From NCBI RefSeq assembly GCF_023343835.1, contig NC_064435.1:39332603-39396602 (forward strand): 64,000 nucleotides of DNA, in the 5' to 3' direction. Under the pieces are notes generated by a model. It did not search any database. It was not told the DNA's origin and saw only the letters and a program-made list of their open reading frames with translations. This DNA comes from Lagopus muta (lineage: Eukaryota > Chordata > Aves > Galliformes > Phasianidae). Both the position numbers and the translations under genes were made by a program. Below are positions 61,448 through 64,000 of this stretch, piece by piece. Numbering within the stretch: position 1 is the first letter of the stretch; every line of letters begins with the position of its first letter.

Positions 61448-64000
61448 TACCTAATTCTCCAGTAGTAACTTAAAAGAATCAGCAGGTTCCAGCTATCTTT
61501 TCCATTTTTTTTCATTTCTGAATTATTTGGACCAGTCTCTGAAATTTTTATATATAGTGCTTTTCGTAGTAATGATAAGTATGATTTCTGTTCCAGGTAG
61601 TAACCAACACATGGGAATTTCATGACATTCTAGATGCCCATCATTATCCTGACAGATCCTGAATCTAGAAACATGAGGTTTCCCATAGGTTGTCTTATAT
61701 ATTTCCTAGTCCAATGCATATTGGATACCTGCTGAAATCCATAGTACTACTACTTCTATTGTTGAAACATGGTTACTGAGTTTGGATTAAAACTTGCATA
61801 GACTTAGTGTAGTGGAATGATTTAAATTCATTTTCACATATCCGAAATGAGTTTTCTCCCACTGTATTTATTGCAACTTGTCAAAATCCAGTGATAGTGT
61901 ATTGCATAGCTAGAACAACTTACATATATCCCGGTTTAGATGGCAGACTAAAGCAAAGTCGTATGTGTTGAAAACCAGTATTATTTCCATTTCAGGCAGT
62001 GTGAACAAATTTGATTTTATGTCTTTGACTATTCATAAGACATAGTAATAAGGAAAAAGATGTAAAAAAGTACAGATCAATGAACTTATTTAGATAATAA
62101 TTTAGATAGTGAATTTTCATATAGGTCAAGTATCACCTGAGCTGTGCTTCACAGACATTTTAAAATGCTTATAATTATCATTCTGTCCAATCTGCATGCC
62201 TTGTCATACATGAAATAAAACCTGTCTGGATTCTGTGCGATAGTATCCTTGCAGTGTATTCCAAACAGCAAAATGATAATAATAATAGTTAATAAATCAA
62301 TCAGTGGTCAGTTTACTAAAGCTTTCTACTCAGATACCTGAGATTTTCTGATGCTCAAGCCAGCATCTTGCTTACTCTTGCTATTAAATAACATACTTCT
62401 GTGATTTATTTTGTTGCTTTCTAATTAATAAAATATACCAAGTGAGAATGTTTGATCATATGAGGGCTGAATCTCCGTACAGGTAAGTAACATGCCAGCA
62501 GTAATGTAAGGCATATATGAAATACTTGTGAACTACATGAATCAATCATGCAAGTATCAGCAAACATTGTTCTTTGTTTTCTTTAATCTACCTTAACTGT
62601 GAACAAATAATCGAATTTTTAATATGGTCAATGGCAGATTTGGATCTGAAACTTGCAATTGAAATTCCAGTTGTACAATTGTACTGACCAGAACAACTAA
62701 CTATATAATTCTTGTCAATCATTTGACTAGGATAGTGTATTGGCTTCATGTATTTTTTTAAAAATTAAAAAGAAATTAATCCTCCCCCTCCATGCCTCCA
62801 ACTGTGTATTCAGAATTATTCAGATTGTTTATTGGAAATGTCAGCTTATCTTGTCTGAATAGAGCATTTCTATCGTATGTAGTCTCTGAACTATATGCAC
62901 TAGTTGTGCACAAATTCCGTGGAAACAAAACAGTTTTTATTTTGTTTAACCATTTGACATTTTCTTTAAATTTGCATAATTAATAACCTAATTAGACTGA
63001 AATTAATACACTAATTTTTACACTTTATAAAAAGAATATTTAGCCAAAGTAGCATCCAAAGTTATACTGCATTGATGTTTTTCATTTAAGGCTAGTCAAA
63101 TGCTTCTCAGGACTATGGACAAGAGACAAAGAAGAGGCTTCTTTTGTTCTAGAAGAAGAGGTTCTGTTGTTCTAAGCAGTCATCTGGAAACCAAAATCTT
63201 CCCTACACCTGGAAAAGCTCCATTTTCTCCAAGTGCTAGAGTTTTCAGCAGGCAATTCCTAGGGGTCCCTGTCCTTTTATTTCCTGTCATGTACAGCACT
63301 GTTAAAATCTTGATAGAATTGGGAAACTCCATAAACCTAATTAGTTGTGGGACTTGCAGACAGAATTCTCAAGGAAATACACAGGCGAGTGATCTTGTGT
63401 TGCCTCTAGTGGAACTGGCCGTGTTTACTAGCTGCTGTCCAGAAGCCATCTAGTCATTAACACAGCTCTGCTGAGGCAAGATGTTTTAGTTTGGGCATAA
63501 GGCCATACTAAAATGGATCTATAGCTTCCAGACCACATCTGGCTTGTGTCTGTGAGCTCAGAGAGCTGGCAGAGGAACTCTCAGATGTCTTAGGCAAATG
63601 TGTGGGGCAGATTTATATATGCTTCTTTGTATCCTGCAGGGAAGACAGGCATCCTGTTAGATAAGCATATAATGTTTAACCCCAACTAAAACACAGCAGG
63701 GGAGAGAAATACAACCTCTTAGGTCAGTTCTGAACATTCTAAGGCCTATTCTAAAATCCCTCAGCTTCTTGGGATTATTCATAGTCCTCATTGCCAAGTT
63801 AGAGGGCAAAATTATTTGTGGACAGGATCTCAGGTCTTTTACTTGAAACTATTCCATGTAAAGTTGGACTAATTGCAGAGAGAAAAACCAAGCTCATCAA
63901 TTGTGTAACATTCAGAGTTGTTTGTGTTAGGTGTTTCACACAAAATGAGACAGCTTTGGTAAGAGATAATGAGTCTCCATCTGGAATAGCTGTAGCTTTT

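Larger units (their letters stand above)
41747..64000. other. Downstream intergenic region
   Basis: About 22 kb of AT-rich DNA with CR1 copies at 43912, 44690, 49628 and 55180, one unclassified repeat at 46190, and microsatellites at 42696, 57749, 59362 and 61385. The longest non-CR1 open frames (136 codons at 58880 and 117 at 63100) show no domain and no splice or promoter context I could support. Nothing else recognised. Confidence 0.65.

Noticed and set aside
63100..63453. 117-codon plus-strand frame at the right end
   Set aside because: Composition is more protein-like than its neighbours, but I recognise no family and see no start context, splice sites or repeats; chance cannot be excluded.
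1..64000. tRNA, rRNA, CRISPR, operon or bacterial mobile features
   Set aside because: I saw no clear tRNA or rRNA sequence and no CRISPR-like spaced direct repeats, and the spliced gene and CR1 content show a vertebrate nuclear genome.

Overview
This is an avian nuclear genome window. Its interspersed repeats are almost all CR1 LINE fragments, with the typical 3' end of tandem 8-mers (attctgtg/attctatg). It also holds an endogenous-retrovirus-type LTR and one strong CpG island in otherwise AT-rich, gene-poor DNA. CR1 alone does not identify the bird species.

I can support one protein-coding gene. It lies on the + strand and is split over about 35 kb: ALKAL1 (FAM150A, augmentor-beta), a secreted ligand of the ALK/LTK receptor tyrosine kinases. 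Coding exons are 7207-7540, 29899-29952, 37197-37277 and 38201-38265. Each junction has GT..AG ends, every intron is phase 1, and the joined frame is open for 177 codons. The exons encode a signal peptide, a Pro/Ala-rich pro-region and the complete four-cysteine augmentor domain. The 5' end sits in a CpG island with two TATA boxes (6303 and 7013). A good donor at 6477 and acceptor at 7196 suggest an untranslated first exon. At the 3' end, a strong donor lies 12 nt after the stop codon. An acceptor at 40874 and a poly(A) signal with a GT-rich downstream element near 41.7 kb suggest a spliced 3' UTR.

Layout: 1-6060 is upstream intergenic DNA with CR1 fragments and short repeats. 6060-7560 is the promoter and CpG island with the first coding exon. 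7541-29898 is a large intron with few repeats. 29953-37196 is the next intron, and its last 4.5 kb is packed with mobile elements: a long reverse-transcriptase-bearing CR1, an unclassified repeat, and two CR1s, one of them split by a solo LTR. 37278-41.7 kb holds the last coding exon and the probable 3' UTR. 41.7-64 kb is intergenic, with CR1 copies (43.9-45.1, 49.6 and 55.2 kb), a second copy of the unclassified repeat (46.2 kb) and microsatellites, and no coding exon that I recognise.

The remaining open frames are short and lack recognisable domains. Most are chance frames in AT-rich DNA, CR1 fragments, or antisense shadows of the CpG island. I did not find a new multi-gene system. The most useful results are the full ALKAL1 gene model, its possible untranslated exons, its frame-neutral internal exons, and the nested transposon cluster.
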